Positions 45,514 through 54,406 of a DNA stretch of 64,000 nt are shown here, one piece after another. The notes beneath the pieces were generated by a model. That model searched no databases. It was not told where the DNA came from and saw only the letters and a list, made by a program, of their open reading frames with translations. Origin of the DNA: Pseudomonas umsongensis (GTDB lineage Bacteria; Pseudomonadota; Gammaproteobacteria; Pseudomonadales; Pseudomonadaceae); contig NZ_NIWU01000001.1 in the NCBI RefSeq assembly GCF_002236105.1, positions 868,001 to 932,000 on the forward strand, in the 5' to 3' direction. The stretch's first letter is position 1. Every line of letters starts with the position of its first letter. A program made the translations under genes and the position numbers.

Positions 45514-47331
45514 GTGTCTCAAGAAATTCGCTTTGACGGCAAAGTTGCCATCGTCACCGGCGCCGGCAACGGCCTGGGACGCGCCCACGCCTTGCTGCTG
45601 GGTTCGCGGGGTGCCAGGGTCGTGGTCAATGACCTGGGCGTCAGCACCGAAGGCCTGGGCAGTTCAAGCGCGGCGGCCGATGAAGTAGTTGCGCAGATCC
45701 GCGCCATGGGTGGCGAGGCTGTCGCCGACTACCACTCGGTGACCGAGGGCGAGAAAATCGTCGCCACCGCGCTCGAGGTGTTTGGCACGGTCGATATCCT
45801 GATCAACAACGCCGGCGTCCTGCGCGACAGTTCGTTCCACAAGATGACCGAAGAGCAGTGGGACCTGATCCAGGAAGTGCACGTCAAGGGCGCCTTCCGC
45901 CTGACCCACGCCGTGTGGCCGATCATGCGTGAAAAAGGCTACGGGCGCATCATCATGACCGCATCCGGCGCCGGCATCTTCGGTAATTTCGGCCAGTGCA
46001 ACTATTCCACCGCCAAGTCGGGCTTGATCGGTTTCGCCAACTCGTTGGCCATCGAGGGCGCGAGCAAGAACATCCGGGTCAACACCATTGCCCCGGTCGC
46101 CGCTTCACGCATGGTGATCGCCAGCGGGCTGTTCCCCCAGGAGCTGCACGACAAAGTCAAAGTCGAAGACTGCGCGCCGCTGGTGGGTTGGCTGTGCAGC
46201 GAGGAGTGCACAGACACCGGCGGCCTGTTCGAGGTCGGTGGCGGCTTCCATGCGAAATACCGTTGGGAGCGTTCCCACGGCCGGTTCCTGCACACCAATA
46301 CCCTGAGCCCGGAACTGGTTCGCGATAACTGGACGCGCATCACTCATTTCGATGAGCGCAGCGTTCATCACACCGACGGCGCCGATGGACTCAAAGAGCT
46401 GTTTACACGCATGGAGTCGCCTGCCAAGGGTGGCAATGCTTTCGTTGATATGGAAGTGGCAGCCAACGCTGTCTCCCACCTCGAAACCGAGTACGACCAG
46501 AACGATGCCGCGCTCTATGCCCTGGCCGTAGGCGCTGCCAAAGACCCGTTGGACCGCGATGAGTTGAAGTACGTCAACGAGTTCCTCGGTGATGAATTCC
46601 GTGTACTGCCGACCATGGCCGTGTTGCCGGCGACCGAAGTGTTCCTGCGTGCCGCCAAGTCCGGCGAGCCACAGCTGGAAGGCCTGAACGTGCCATTCGC
46701 CAAAGGCCTGCATGGCGAACAATACACCGTGATGTATCGTCCCTTGCCCCCTAAAGCCAAGCTCAAGCACAGCATGCGCTTGAAGTCGGCGATCGACAAA
46801 GGCAAGAGCACCGTCACCATCCTGGCCATCGAGACCACCGACGAGCACGGCACGCCGCTGTTCTACAACGAAGTGACGGGCTTCTACCCTGGCGTGCCGG
46901 GTGCTGGGCTGCAACGTGTGCCCAGCGAAGAGATCAACGTAGCGCCAGATCGTGAACCCGATGCGGTGCTGGCGGACCAGACCGAAGTCAACCAGGCGCT
47001 GCTGTATCGCCTGTGCGGGGACTGGAACCCGATGCACATCGATCCGGACTATGCCGCCAAGGCCGGCTACGAGAAACCGTTCCTGCATGGCCTGTGCACC
47101 TTCGGCTACCTCGGTCGCCATGTGATCAAGGCGTTCTGCGGTAACGATTCGCGTCTGTTCAAGAGCGTGCGCGCGCGCTTCGCCGCCATCGTGATGCCCG
47201 GCGACACCTTGGAAACCCGTATGTGGCGTGAGTCGCCGACGCGCATCATCGTCGAGATGCGTGCGGTCGAGCGTGACGTTGTCGTATTGAAAAATGGTGC
47301 GGTCGAATTGTTCGAGTCCGTACCGGCCTGA
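45514..47331 (+). CDS. SDR-MaoC fusion, peroxisomal MFE-2-like (hydratase and 3-hydroxyacyl-CoA dehydrogenase)
   Basis: Two-domain enzyme of 605 residues that can carry out the second and third beta-oxidation steps in the (R) configuration. The N-terminal SDR (1-300) has TGAGNGLG, VVNDLG, NNAG and the catalytic YSTAK. The C-terminal MaoC part (about 320-600) is a double hot-dog with the hydratase-2 motif GDWNPMHIDPDYAAKAGYEK then PFLHG. This is the domain order of mammalian 17-beta-HSD type 4 without SCP2. It starts at GTG with AGGAGAG upstream. A strong terminator lies 13 bases after its stop. Confidence 0.94.
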   Translation: MSQEIRFDGKVAIVTGAGNGLGRAHALLLGSRGARVVVNDLGVSTEGLGSSSAAADEVVAQIRAMGGEAVADYHSVTEGEKIVATALEVFGTVDILINNAGVLRDSSFHKMTEEQWDLIQEVHVKGAFRLTHAVWPIMREKGYGRIIMTASGAGIFGNFGQCNYSTAKSGLIGFANSLAIEGASKNIRVNTIAPVAASRMVIASGLFPQELHDKVKVEDCAPLVGWLCSEECTDTGGLFEVGGGFHAKYRWERSHGRFLHTNTLSPELVRDNWTRITHFDERSVHHTDGADGLKELFTRMESPAKGGNAFVDMEVAANAVSHLETEYDQNDAALYALAVGAAKDPLDRDELKYVNEFLGDEFRVLPTMAVLPATEVFLRAAKSGEPQLEGLNVPFAKGLHGEQYTVMYRPLPPKAKLKHSMRLKSAIDKGKSTVTILAIETTDEHGTPLFYNEVTGFYPGVPGAGLQRVPSEEINVAPDREPDAVLADQTEVNQALLYRLCGDWNPMHIDPDYAAKAGYEKPFLHGLCTFGYLGRHVIKAFCGNDSRLFKSVRARFAAIVMPGDTLETRMWRESPTRIIVEMRAVERDVVVLKNGAVELFESVPA

Positions 47332-47343
47332 TTGCCTGGCCAC

Positions 47344-47379
47344 CTGCCGCTTACATGAACGGTAAGCGGCAGTTTTTCT
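47344..47379 (+). terminator. Rho-independent terminator after the SDR-MaoC fusion
   Basis: CTGCCGCTTAC (47344-47354) pairs perfectly with GTAAGCGGCAG (47362-47372) around a 7-base loop and is followed by TTTTT. It should end the transcript of the dehydrogenase/fusion genes, so the next gene is set apart even though it lies only 64 bases downstream of the fusion. Confidence 0.9.
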
Positions 47380-47395
47380 ATTTCAGGAGAGCACG

Positions 47396-48487
47396 ATGCA
47401 ACGTTGCGTCAATGTGATTGGCGTAGGTATGTCGCCCTTCAGTCCAGCCGCGCTGGCTCCCGATGCGCACGTACGGATCGGCACTACGATAGGACAGGCG
47501 CTTACCGACGCCGGTTTGTCCGCAAGCAATATTGCGGCGGTCCATGCCGTTACAGGCGCGATGGATGGTGTGACCTTGCAGCGTGCTCTGCAAACAGCAG
47601 GGCTTGCGCAAGTCCCGCTCTTTCACTTTGCACCGAACGACGCTGATGGCAGCGCGTTGTTTGCACGCGCTTGCCAGGCCATCCTCCTCGGGCAGGCGGA
47701 AAGCATTCTGGTGCTGGGTATCGAGGGCGCGCCTGCGCCAACCCTCGGGCTTGAACGGCTTGGCGCCGTGGCTCAGGAGTACATGGCGCGTTATCTGGCT
47801 CGACGAGAAACCTTCGCCATGATCGCCGTCAAGGCGCGCCAGCATGCCGCGCTCAATCCACTGGTCGCGTTCAATAGCCTTCTGACGCTCGATCGTGTAT
47901 TGCAGGCGCAGATGATCGCCGATCCACTAACCCATCCGCAGGTGGCCTGGGCCAGCTCAGGTGTAGCAGCGGTTTTGTTGTGTTCCAGTGAATTTGCCAG
48001 GCGCCACGGCAACGGCGCGCTGGTTCAAGTCGTAGCCCAGGCCTGTGTAACCCCACAGCAAGTGAACGATCAGGGGGCGACCTTCGCCGGTGTCGACTAT
48101 GAGGTCAACGTGGCCGCCGCTCGTGAGTTGTATGAGCAAGCGGGCAGGGGGCCGCAGGAGGTTGATGTTTGCGAACTGCACGACCTCAGCACGGTCAGCG
48201 AGTTGTTACTCTACGAAGCGCTGGGTTTCTGTGCCGAAGGCTACGGTGAGAAACTGGTCGAAGACGGCGACAATACCTACGGCGGCAACCTGGTCATCAA
48301 TCCTTCCGGTGGCTTGCTGACCTTGGGGCAAGCCTCGGCGGCGAGCGCCCTGGCGCAATGTATAGAGCTTGTGCACCAACTGCGTGGCAGCGCCGGCCGA
48401 CGCCAGGTAGCCGATGCGCAACTGGCGCTGCAGCATCAGACGGGTGACGACGGCACGGTGACCACTACGCTTTTTCAGCGCGGGTAA
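47396..48487 (+). CDS. SCP2-type thiolase-like protein lacking catalytic residues
   Basis: 363 residues, colinear with the intact thiolase at 54407 but apparently inactive as a thiolase. The nucleophilic Cys of NNNCGSG is Asp (D82), and the GHPLGATG motif with its general-base His is GQASAASA. The CELHD motif and EDGDNTYGG followed by NLVINPSGG are kept, so the fold should be intact. The start MQRCVNVIGVGMSPF aligns with the family. A terminator precedes it and an acyl-CoA ligase gene follows after 71 bases. It may be a partner subunit, a retro-aldolase-like relative or a binding protein; no function is assigned. Confidence 0.85.
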   Translation: MQRCVNVIGVGMSPFSPAALAPDAHVRIGTTIGQALTDAGLSASNIAAVHAVTGAMDGVTLQRALQTAGLAQVPLFHFAPNDADGSALFARACQAILLGQAESILVLGIEGAPAPTLGLERLGAVAQEYMARYLARRETFAMIAVKARQHAALNPLVAFNSLLTLDRVLQAQMIADPLTHPQVAWASSGVAAVLLCSSEFARRHGNGALVQVVAQACVTPQQVNDQGATFAGVDYEVNVAAARELYEQAGRGPQEVDVCELHDLSTVSELLLYEALGFCAEGYGEKLVEDGDNTYGGNLVINPSGGLLTLGQASAASALAQCIELVHQLRGSAGRRQVADAQLALQHQTGDDGTVTTTLFQRG

Positions 48488-48558
48488 GGTGCCGCGACGG
48501 GTTACGAAAAGAATAATTCAAATGGGTGGGACACCTCCCTTCAAATGCAGGATCTGTC

Positions 48559-50256
48559 ATGAACAACAATAATAAGCACCCGACACTGTTGCATCGCTTC
48601 CTTCATTGGGAGCACAGCACGCCAGATGCCATCTACCTGACCCAGCCCTTGCCCGATGGCGGCGTGCAAGACTACAGCTGGCGTGAAGTGGGCGACCAGG
48701 CGCGGCGCATGGCTGCTCACCTGCAGAGCCTGGACTTGCCGGCGAAGTCTTCCATTGGCATCTACGGCAAGAACACCGCCCACTGGATCATCGCCGACCT
48801 GGCGATCTGGATGGCCGGGCATGTCAGCGTCCCGCTGTACACCACTGCCAATAGCGACACGGTGCGTTACGTGGTGGAACATGCTGAAGTTCGGCTGCTT
48901 TTCGTCGGACGCCTTGAGGGCGAAGTGGCGGGCTGGAACGCCGTTTGTGCTTCGATTCCGCCCGATTTGCCATTGATCGATTTGCCTATGTCCAGCTGCG
49001 GCAAGGGTGAACCCTGGGATCAGATCATCGCCCGTACCGCGCCCCTGCAAGCGGTGGTCGAAGCCGTGCCAGGCGAACTTGCCACCATCATTTACACCTC
49101 GGGCAGCACCGGCGCTCCCAAAGGTGTGATGCACAGCTTCGGCGCCATGTACGCCGCACCGGCGGTGACCGGTTGCATGTATGCCAACGGCAAGGGCACG
49201 AGCAACAATGATCGGCTATTGTCCTACCTGCCATTGGCCCATACCGCCGAACGGGCGGTGGTGGAAGCGGTGTCGCTGTACAGCGGCTGCCGGGTGTTCT
49301 TCAACCTGGGCCTGGAAACCTTCAGTGATGACCTGCGCCGAGCGCGCCCGACGATTTTCCTGTCCATGCCCAGGTTGTGGGGCAAGTTCTATCAGGGCAT
49401 CAACGAGCGGATCGATCCTGCCAGACAGGCCGCCGTCTTCGCCGATCCGGTGGAAGGCAAGCTGATGAAGGTGCAGATTCTCTCGGCCCTTGGGCTTGAC
49501 CAGGTGCATACCGGCCTGTCCGGCTCCGCGCCGCTGCCGGTCAAGGTGATGGAGTGGTACCGTGAGTTGGGACTTGAGCTGCTGGAAGGCTATGGCATGT
49601 CGGAGAACTTCGGCACCTCGCACTTCAGCCTGCCGGGCCAGGTGCGTGTTGGTTACGTTGGGGCGGCGATCCCGGGTGTCGAATGTCGTATCGGTGACAA
49701 TAACGAAATCCTGGTGAAAAGCCCGGCGCAGATGCTGGGCTATTACAAGCAACCCGATCTGACCGCCCAGAGCTACACCAGCGACGGTCTGTTCTGCACA
49801 GGTGACCGTGGCGAACTGGATGAGCAAGGGCGCCTGCGTATCACCGGACGGGTCAAGGAGTTGTTCAAGACCGCCAAGGGCAAGTACGTCGCGCCTGTCC
49901 CTATCGAAGCCAAACTGGGCAATCATCCGCGTGTCGAGGCGTCGTGTGTCACTGGGGTTGGCCTGGCGCAGCCGCTGGCCTTGCTCAATGTTTCACCTGA
50001 TACCCGCGCCGCACTCGCCACCGCCGAAGGTCGCGACAAGGTTGCCACTGAGCTCGAGGTTTTCCTGGCTGAGGTCAACTCCCTGTTCGAGGCGCATGAG
50101 CAATTGGGCGCCCTGGTGGTGGTGGCCGAACCCTGGACCGTCACCAATGCGCTGCTGACACCGACCCTGAAGATCCGCCGTAGTCTGATCGAGGAGCGCT
50201 ATCAGGACCAGATCGAAGCCTGGGACGCCAGCCGCTGCAAGGTTGTTTTTGAGTAA
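48559..50256 (+). CDS. AMP-dependent acyl-CoA synthetase (fatty-acid/long-chain type)
   Basis: Activates a carboxylic acid to its CoA thioester using ATP. 565 residues. The adenylation motifs IIYTSGSTGAPKGVM, GYGMSENFG and CTGDRGELDEQGRLRITGRVKE (hinge) are all present, and the catalytic Lys region near the C terminus is shortened. It resembles long-chain-fatty-acid CoA ligases of the FadD15/ACSBG type more than FadD. The ATG has AGGA 6 bases upstream. It is the last gene before a terminator (50277-50302), within the run of acyl-CoA genes; it probably starts the pathway. Confidence 0.93.
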   Translation: MNNNNKHPTLLHRFLHWEHSTPDAIYLTQPLPDGGVQDYSWREVGDQARRMAAHLQSLDLPAKSSIGIYGKNTAHWIIADLAIWMAGHVSVPLYTTANSDTVRYVVEHAEVRLLFVGRLEGEVAGWNAVCASIPPDLPLIDLPMSSCGKGEPWDQIIARTAPLQAVVEAVPGELATIIYTSGSTGAPKGVMHSFGAMYAAPAVTGCMYANGKGTSNNDRLLSYLPLAHTAERAVVEAVSLYSGCRVFFNLGLETFSDDLRRARPTIFLSMPRLWGKFYQGINERIDPARQAAVFADPVEGKLMKVQILSALGLDQVHTGLSGSAPLPVKVMEWYRELGLELLEGYGMSENFGTSHFSLPGQVRVGYVGAAIPGVECRIGDNNEILVKSPAQMLGYYKQPDLTAQSYTSDGLFCTGDRGELDEQGRLRITGRVKELFKTAKGKYVAPVPIEAKLGNHPRVEASCVTGVGLAQPLALLNVSPDTRAALATAEGRDKVATELEVFLAEVNSLFEAHEQLGALVVVAEPWTVTNALLTPTLKIRRSLIEERYQDQIEAWDASRCKVVFE

Positions 50257-50276
50257 AGCCCCGCTGCCACTTAAGT

Positions 50277-50302
50277 AAGCCGACTTTTGGGTCGGCTTTT
50301 TT
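50277..50302 (+). terminator. Rho-independent terminator of the acyl-CoA ligase gene
   Basis: AAGCCGAC and GTCGGCTT pair across a TTTTGG loop and run into TTTTTT. It lies 20 bases after the ligase stop and is the first of two copies. Confidence 0.9.
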
Positions 50303-50518
50303 ATTGCTCGTTCCACGCAGAGCATGGAAACGATCCAATACCCGCGCTGCGTAACATCGGCCAGTTTGCCGCGCACATGATCGTTCCCACGCTCCGCGTG
50401 GGAATGCATCCCGTGACGCTCCGCGTCACCCTTGCGCAAGGCTCACGTCATGCGTGGTCAGCGGAACGCGGAGCGTCCCTGGCGGCATTCCCACGCAGAG
50501 CGTGGGAACGATCCAAGT

Positions 50519-50544
50519 AAGCCGACTTTTGGGTCGGCTTTTTT
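50519..50544 (+). terminator. Second copy of the ligase terminator, within the tandem duplication
   Basis: Identical to the terminator at 50277-50302, displaced by exactly 242 bases. It is too far from any stop codon to have been selected here; it came along with the duplicated unit but should still work. Confidence 0.85.
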
Positions 50545-50772
50545 ATTGCTCGTTCCACGCGGAGCGTGGGAACGATCCAATACCCGCGCTGCGTAACATC
50601 GGCCAGTTTGCCGCGCACATGATCGTTCCCACGCTCCGCGTGGGAATGCATCCCGTGACGCTCCGCGTCACCCGTGCGCAGGGCTCACGTCATGCGTGGT
50701 CAGCGGAACGCGGAGCGTCCCTGGCGGCGTTCCCGGGCAGAGCGTGGGAACGATCATGTACGCCGGCAAACG

Positions 50773-50797
50773 CAAAACGCCCCGCAAGCGGGGCGTC
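50773..50797 (-). terminator. Rho-independent terminator of the DUF1329 gene (minus strand)
   Basis: On the minus strand ACGCCCCGC and GCGGGGCGT form a 9-bp stem with a 2-base loop, followed by a short T-rich tail (TTTTGCG). It lies about 23 bases beyond the stop of the DUF1329 gene at 50820. Confidence 0.8.
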
Positions 50798-50819
50798 TGT
50801 TCAACCAGTGTTGCTTGTG

Positions 50820-52190
50820 TCAGCGAATACCTGCGTTACGCAACGCCGCCGGCGTGAAGTCTGCCAGTTTGGTGCGGGCGCCGTACTGAGGCGCCGATTT
50901 CGCTTCGTTGCTCATGGTAGCGACGATGTAGCGACCGGCCAGAAGGTCGTAGAACCCCTGGGCGGCAGGTGCATTCAAGCTTTTTTCATAGTTGTTGTAG
51001 GTGTAGTTTTCACCGACGCGCCACAGTTGGCCGCGGCCGTCGTAATGGTCCACCTCGGAGAGTACCCAGGTGTCTTCATCGAAATACATGTCGCGCTTGG
51101 CGTAGATATGCCGTTCGCCCGCCTTCAGTGTCGCCTGCACGTGCCACACGCGATGCAGCTCGTAGCGGGTCAAGTCCTGGTTGATATGGCCAGGCTTGAT
51201 GATGTCCGCGTACTTCAGGTTTGGCGACTGCAGCTTGTAGTTGTTGTAGGGAATGTACATCTCCTTCTTGCCGATCAGCTTCCAGTCATAGCGATCGGGC
51301 GAGCCGTTCATCATGTCGGCGTTGTCGGAAGTGCGCATGCCATCCGAGGCCAGTCCAGGAGCATCGTAGGCCAGCTGTGGCGCGCGGCGAACACGGCGCT
51401 GACCGGCGTTGTAGGTCCAGGCCTTGCGCGGCTCGGTGACCTGGTCGATGGTTTCATGGGCCATGGACACCGTGCCGGCCAGGCGCGCCGGCGCGTCGAC
51501 GGCGAAAATGTAGTAATAGAGGATGTTCTTCTCGGCTTGCAGGTCCACGCCCTCCATGTATTGCGGGAAGCTGTTCTGGTCGTGCGTCTCGACGATGGTG
51601 TAGTCACCATTGACCTGCGGCACCGCCTGGACCGACCAGCGCTCGACGTTCTCGCCGCGAAAGCGCGTTACAAAGTTCCAGTAGACCTCGACGCCACTCT
51701 TGGGGATCGGGAAGGCGTAGTAACGCGAATCGGCGAAATTAGCCAAGCCAGTACCGTCGTTGACCAACTGCACATTGACCGCACTTTTCTTCGCGGCCGC
51801 GTAGATGCCCACAGGCGCCGCAGCGGTACGGTGACTGGGATAGACCGGAATTTTGTAAGTGTCCGGATAGCGCTGGAACATGGCGAGCTGGCCGGGTGTC
51901 AGCTTGTCCTTGTATTGCTGGGCGTTGGCCGCAGTGATGGTGAACAGCGGCTTCTCGTTCTTGAAGGGGTCGCCCAGGAAACCCTTGGCGTCCACCGGCG
52001 CGGCGCCGGGCTTGAGGCCGCCATCCCACGCGGGAATGCTCTTGTCGGCGTTGCCTTCCTTTTGCGCGCCCAGTGGCGTCAACGAAGTGCCAAGCTGTGC
52101 CGCTTCCTGTTCGCTGACGGCGGCCATGACGCCGCTGGCCAGCAGGGAGAGCGCCAGGCCTGCGCAGGTGATGATCTTGCTTGCTTTCAT
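50820..52190 (-). CDS. DUF1329 family exported protein (second copy)
   Basis: 456 residues with a signal peptide (MKASKIITCAGLALSLLASG then VMA) and the mature start AVSEQEAAQLGTSLTPLGAQ. The same strand pattern as the copy at 27640 is seen (RRVRRAPQLAYDAPG, YELHRVWHVQATLKAGERHI, YAKRDMYFDEDTWVLS). GAGGG lies 7 bases before the ATG. It follows the DUF1302 gene by 25 bases on the same strand; this pairing recurs in many proteobacterial gene sets for hydrophobic substrates and suggests joint work at the outer membrane. Confidence 0.92.
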   Translation of the reverse strand: MKASKIITCAGLALSLLASGVMAAVSEQEAAQLGTSLTPLGAQKEGNADKSIPAWDGGLKPGAAPVDAKGFLGDPFKNEKPLFTITAANAQQYKDKLTPGQLAMFQRYPDTYKIPVYPSHRTAAAPVGIYAAAKKSAVNVQLVNDGTGLANFADSRYYAFPIPKSGVEVYWNFVTRFRGENVERWSVQAVPQVNGDYTIVETHDQNSFPQYMEGVDLQAEKNILYYYIFAVDAPARLAGTVSMAHETIDQVTEPRKAWTYNAGQRRVRRAPQLAYDAPGLASDGMRTSDNADMMNGSPDRYDWKLIGKKEMYIPYNNYKLQSPNLKYADIIKPGHINQDLTRYELHRVWHVQATLKAGERHIYAKRDMYFDEDTWVLSEVDHYDGRGQLWRVGENYTYNNYEKSLNAPAAQGFYDLLAGRYIVATMSNEAKSAPQYGARTKLADFTPAALRNAGIR

Positions 52191-52215
52191 GGATGTACCC
52201 TCTGTCTGTTGCGGC

Positions 52216-54141
52216 TCAGAAGTTGACGCCGAAGCTGAGCGAGACGAAGTCCCGGTCTGTGGTGGTGTTGAATTGGCCGCCGAAGAAGTCCGTGTAGCTC
52301 AGGCTTGCGGTGTAGGTGGAGAGGTAGTCGGCATCCACGCCGACGCTGACGGCCTTCGCGCCTTCCTCGAAGTTCGGGCCCCAGCCGTCCACGTCATGGG
52401 ACCAGGCCAGGTTCGGCGAGAGGTTGATGCCGGCGATGACGTTGGTGTAGTCCAGCTTCGCTCGCGCTCGATAACCCCAGGAATCGGTGGTGTAGAAGCC
52501 GTGGCTGTTGCACTCCTTCTGCGGGTTGGTCGCGGTGGCGCAGACGCTGGCATTCTGGGTGCCGGGGAATTCACCGGCGCCAAACACCGGGCTACGGCCA
52601 AAACGGATATCGGTGCCATCCGCCGAGCCAAGGCCATTGATGCGGTTGTAGCCGACTTCGCCGACCAGGGTCAGGCGGCTGGCACCCAGGATCTGATCGA
52701 AGAACTGCGTGGCCGTCACCTGCGCCTGCATCACCGGCATCCGTTTGTAGCCAGGCAGGTCACCGCCCAGCGCCTGCGCGGTTTCGCCGGAGGTAAAGAC
52801 CGGAGAGGTCTGGGTAGTGAAATTGGTATCGGTGGATTGGATCGCTGCCAGGTTCAGGTCGGCGGTGTTGATTTGCAGCGGCATGTTCGGGCGGTAGCTC
52901 AGCTCGCCACCGACGGAGGTTTCGCCCAGGGTGGTCTGGAAACTCAGCCCATAAAGGCGGATGTCTTCCGGATAATCGACGAAGTAGCGCGCGGCACGTA
53001 CCCGGTCGAACTGGTTCTGCGCCACGCCCAGTGCCCGTGCAGCGGGTGGCAGGGCGCCCACCTGGGCAGCCGTGATCGGCGCGACGGTGGTTTGCTTGAA
53101 GCTAAGGTAAGGGTTGCGGCTGTGGTAGTTCATGGCATAGAAGCCGAACTCGGTGTCGTGCAGGTCCGGGGCGAACCAGCGCAAGGCGATGCCGTATTGG
53201 CCACTGTCCCGCGGATCGTTGTCCTTGACGCGGGGCATGTAGACGTCGTCCACCACGCGGCCGCTGAGAATCTGCGCCGCGGTCGCGGTGTTGTTGGCTA
53301 CGCCTGGGGCGAGGTCGGGGCCGGCGAACACCAGGCGATCGTTGCAGCCCTGGGGCAGGGGATCGGAACCGAAGAAGGTGCCGCAGTTATCGACCACCGA
53401 ATTGGCCCATTGGATCTGGTAGAAGCCCTCGACGGTAAGGTTCTCCGCCAGGCCCTGGGACAAATAGAGCATGTTGACCGGGATCAGGCCTTCCTTCACT
53501 TCCGCGCCAGGGCGGCGCAAGGCGGCGACGTCGACCGGGTTGATGCTGTTGATCGAGTTGCCGATGAAGGTGCTCTCGCCCCAGCTCACCACCTGTTTAC
53601 CCAGGCGCACGTTGCCCGGCAGGTCGCCCAGGTTGTAGTTGTGATAGATGAAGGCGTCGAGGAACTCCGCCCCCGAAGACTTGGCCAGGTCATCGCGGCC
53701 GCTGTCGTCGATGTCGTAGAACAGGCGGTGCTCGTCCTTCAGTTCGAAGTCATACCAATACTTGCCGCGCACGAAGACGCCGCTGTCGCCGTACTTCAGT
53801 TCAAGGTCATGCACGCCCTTGAAGATCTTCGAGAAGGTTTCTCCCTTCTTGAAGTTCTGCCGGTTGTCATCCGCTGTGCGAGTGGCCGATTCACCCCGAA
53901 GGCCAAGGGTGTTGGCGGCGTTGATGAATTTGGGGTCAGGCCCACGTACGGCCCAACTGGAACCGATGGATAGGGATGAATCGAACTGACCTTCGATTTC
54001 GCCGATCTGGAAGTCGACAGCGTTGGCACCGGCGCACGACCCAAGGCCCACGGCCAAGGCCAGCAGGTGAGGGCGCAACTCGATGGGAAAAGTGGTGGTG
54101 GACCACTGGCGTCGGGAGCTCTTATGTCTTGCGAAAGTCAC
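52216..54141 (-). CDS. DUF1302 family outer-membrane protein
   Basis: About 641 residues from a GTG with AAGGGG 10 bases upstream; the open frame runs 105 codons further but that part translates low-complexity intergenic repeats. A basic N terminus and hydrophobic HLLALAVGLGSCAGANA form the signal peptide; mature VDFQIGEIEGQFDSSLSIGS is the typical DUF1302 beginning. The rest is barrel-like, with RLGKQVVSWGESTFIGNSIN, PVDVAALRRPGAEVKEG and a C-terminal FVSLSFGVNF ending in Phe. It may carry or bind a hydrophobic substrate. Divergent from the thiolase operon. Confidence 0.88.
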   Translation of the reverse strand: MTFARHKSSRRQWSTTTFPIELRPHLLALAVGLGSCAGANAVDFQIGEIEGQFDSSLSIGSSWAVRGPDPKFINAANTLGLRGESATRTADDNRQNFKKGETFSKIFKGVHDLELKYGDSGVFVRGKYWYDFELKDEHRLFYDIDDSGRDDLAKSSGAEFLDAFIYHNYNLGDLPGNVRLGKQVVSWGESTFIGNSINSINPVDVAALRRPGAEVKEGLIPVNMLYLSQGLAENLTVEGFYQIQWANSVVDNCGTFFGSDPLPQGCNDRLVFAGPDLAPGVANNTATAAQILSGRVVDDVYMPRVKDNDPRDSGQYGIALRWFAPDLHDTEFGFYAMNYHSRNPYLSFKQTTVAPITAAQVGALPPAARALGVAQNQFDRVRAARYFVDYPEDIRLYGLSFQTTLGETSVGGELSYRPNMPLQINTADLNLAAIQSTDTNFTTQTSPVFTSGETAQALGGDLPGYKRMPVMQAQVTATQFFDQILGASRLTLVGEVGYNRINGLGSADGTDIRFGRSPVFGAGEFPGTQNASVCATATNPQKECNSHGFYTTDSWGYRARAKLDYTNVIAGINLSPNLAWSHDVDGWGPNFEEGAKAVSVGVDADYLSTYTASLSYTDFFGGQFNTTTDRDFVSLSFGVNF

Positions 54142-54406
54142 GTGTTGGTTACCCCTTTGATCTTGTTGTTCTTGTGTACCGCCACGCAACGCTAACGCCA
54201 CTGCCTTTTGTGCCTCCCCCTCGAGTGGGGGGGGATCCCCCTCCACTGGTCGCGCCCCCCGATTGCTTTGCGCACGCCCCCATACCCCCTCCACCGGAGG
54301 GGGTATGGGGGCGTGCGGTGTACGTGACCATCGTTCGACGGTTTGCTGCGCTCGCTCCAGGCTGGGGCGTGCGGCACAGGCCTGATAACTGACCTTGGAG
54401 AAAGTG
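54142..54406. promoter_or_regulatory. Divergent promoter region between DUF1302 and thiolase genes
   Basis: This 265-base gap contains the start signals of two divergent gene sets and several C- and G-run palindromes, including a perfect 22-bp hairpin (listed separately). A second imperfect palindrome, CTCCCCCTCGAG with TGGGGGGGGATCC, lies at about 54220. No clear -35/-10 pair or sigma-54 site was found. Confidence 0.5.
54271..54317. repeat. Perfect 22-bp inverted repeat with 3-base loop
   Basis: The arms at 54271-54292 and 54296-54317 are exact reverse complements (start CGCACGCCCCCATACC, loop ACC). The predicted hairpin would be very stable. It lies 90 bases upstream of the thiolase ATG and inside the divergent promoter region, so it may act as a terminator-like barrier or be a mobile palindromic element. 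Confidence 0.95.

Larger units (their letters stand above)
50273..50756. repeat. 242-bp tandem duplication containing terminator and hairpin repeats
   Basis: Unit 1 (50273-50514) and unit 2 (50515-50756) both begin AAGTAAGCCGAC, carry the ligase terminator, then ATCCAATACCCGCGCTGCG, TTTGCCGCGCACATGATCG, a TTCCCACGC/GCGTGGGAA hairpin, TGACGCTCCGCGTCACC and GTCATGCGTGGTCAGCGGAA. The units differ at only a handful of bases, suggesting a recent event. Frames in this region are repeat artefacts. Confidence 0.93.

Noticed and set aside
50454..52226. 590-codon plus-strand frame
   Set aside because: Its first part translates hairpin repeats and the rest is antisense to the DUF1329 gene.
51880..53973. 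697-codon open frame on the plus strand opposite the DUF1302/DUF1329 genes
   Set aside because: It is the GC-rich antisense shadow of two genes with clear signal peptides and family motifs; it has no recognisable domain.
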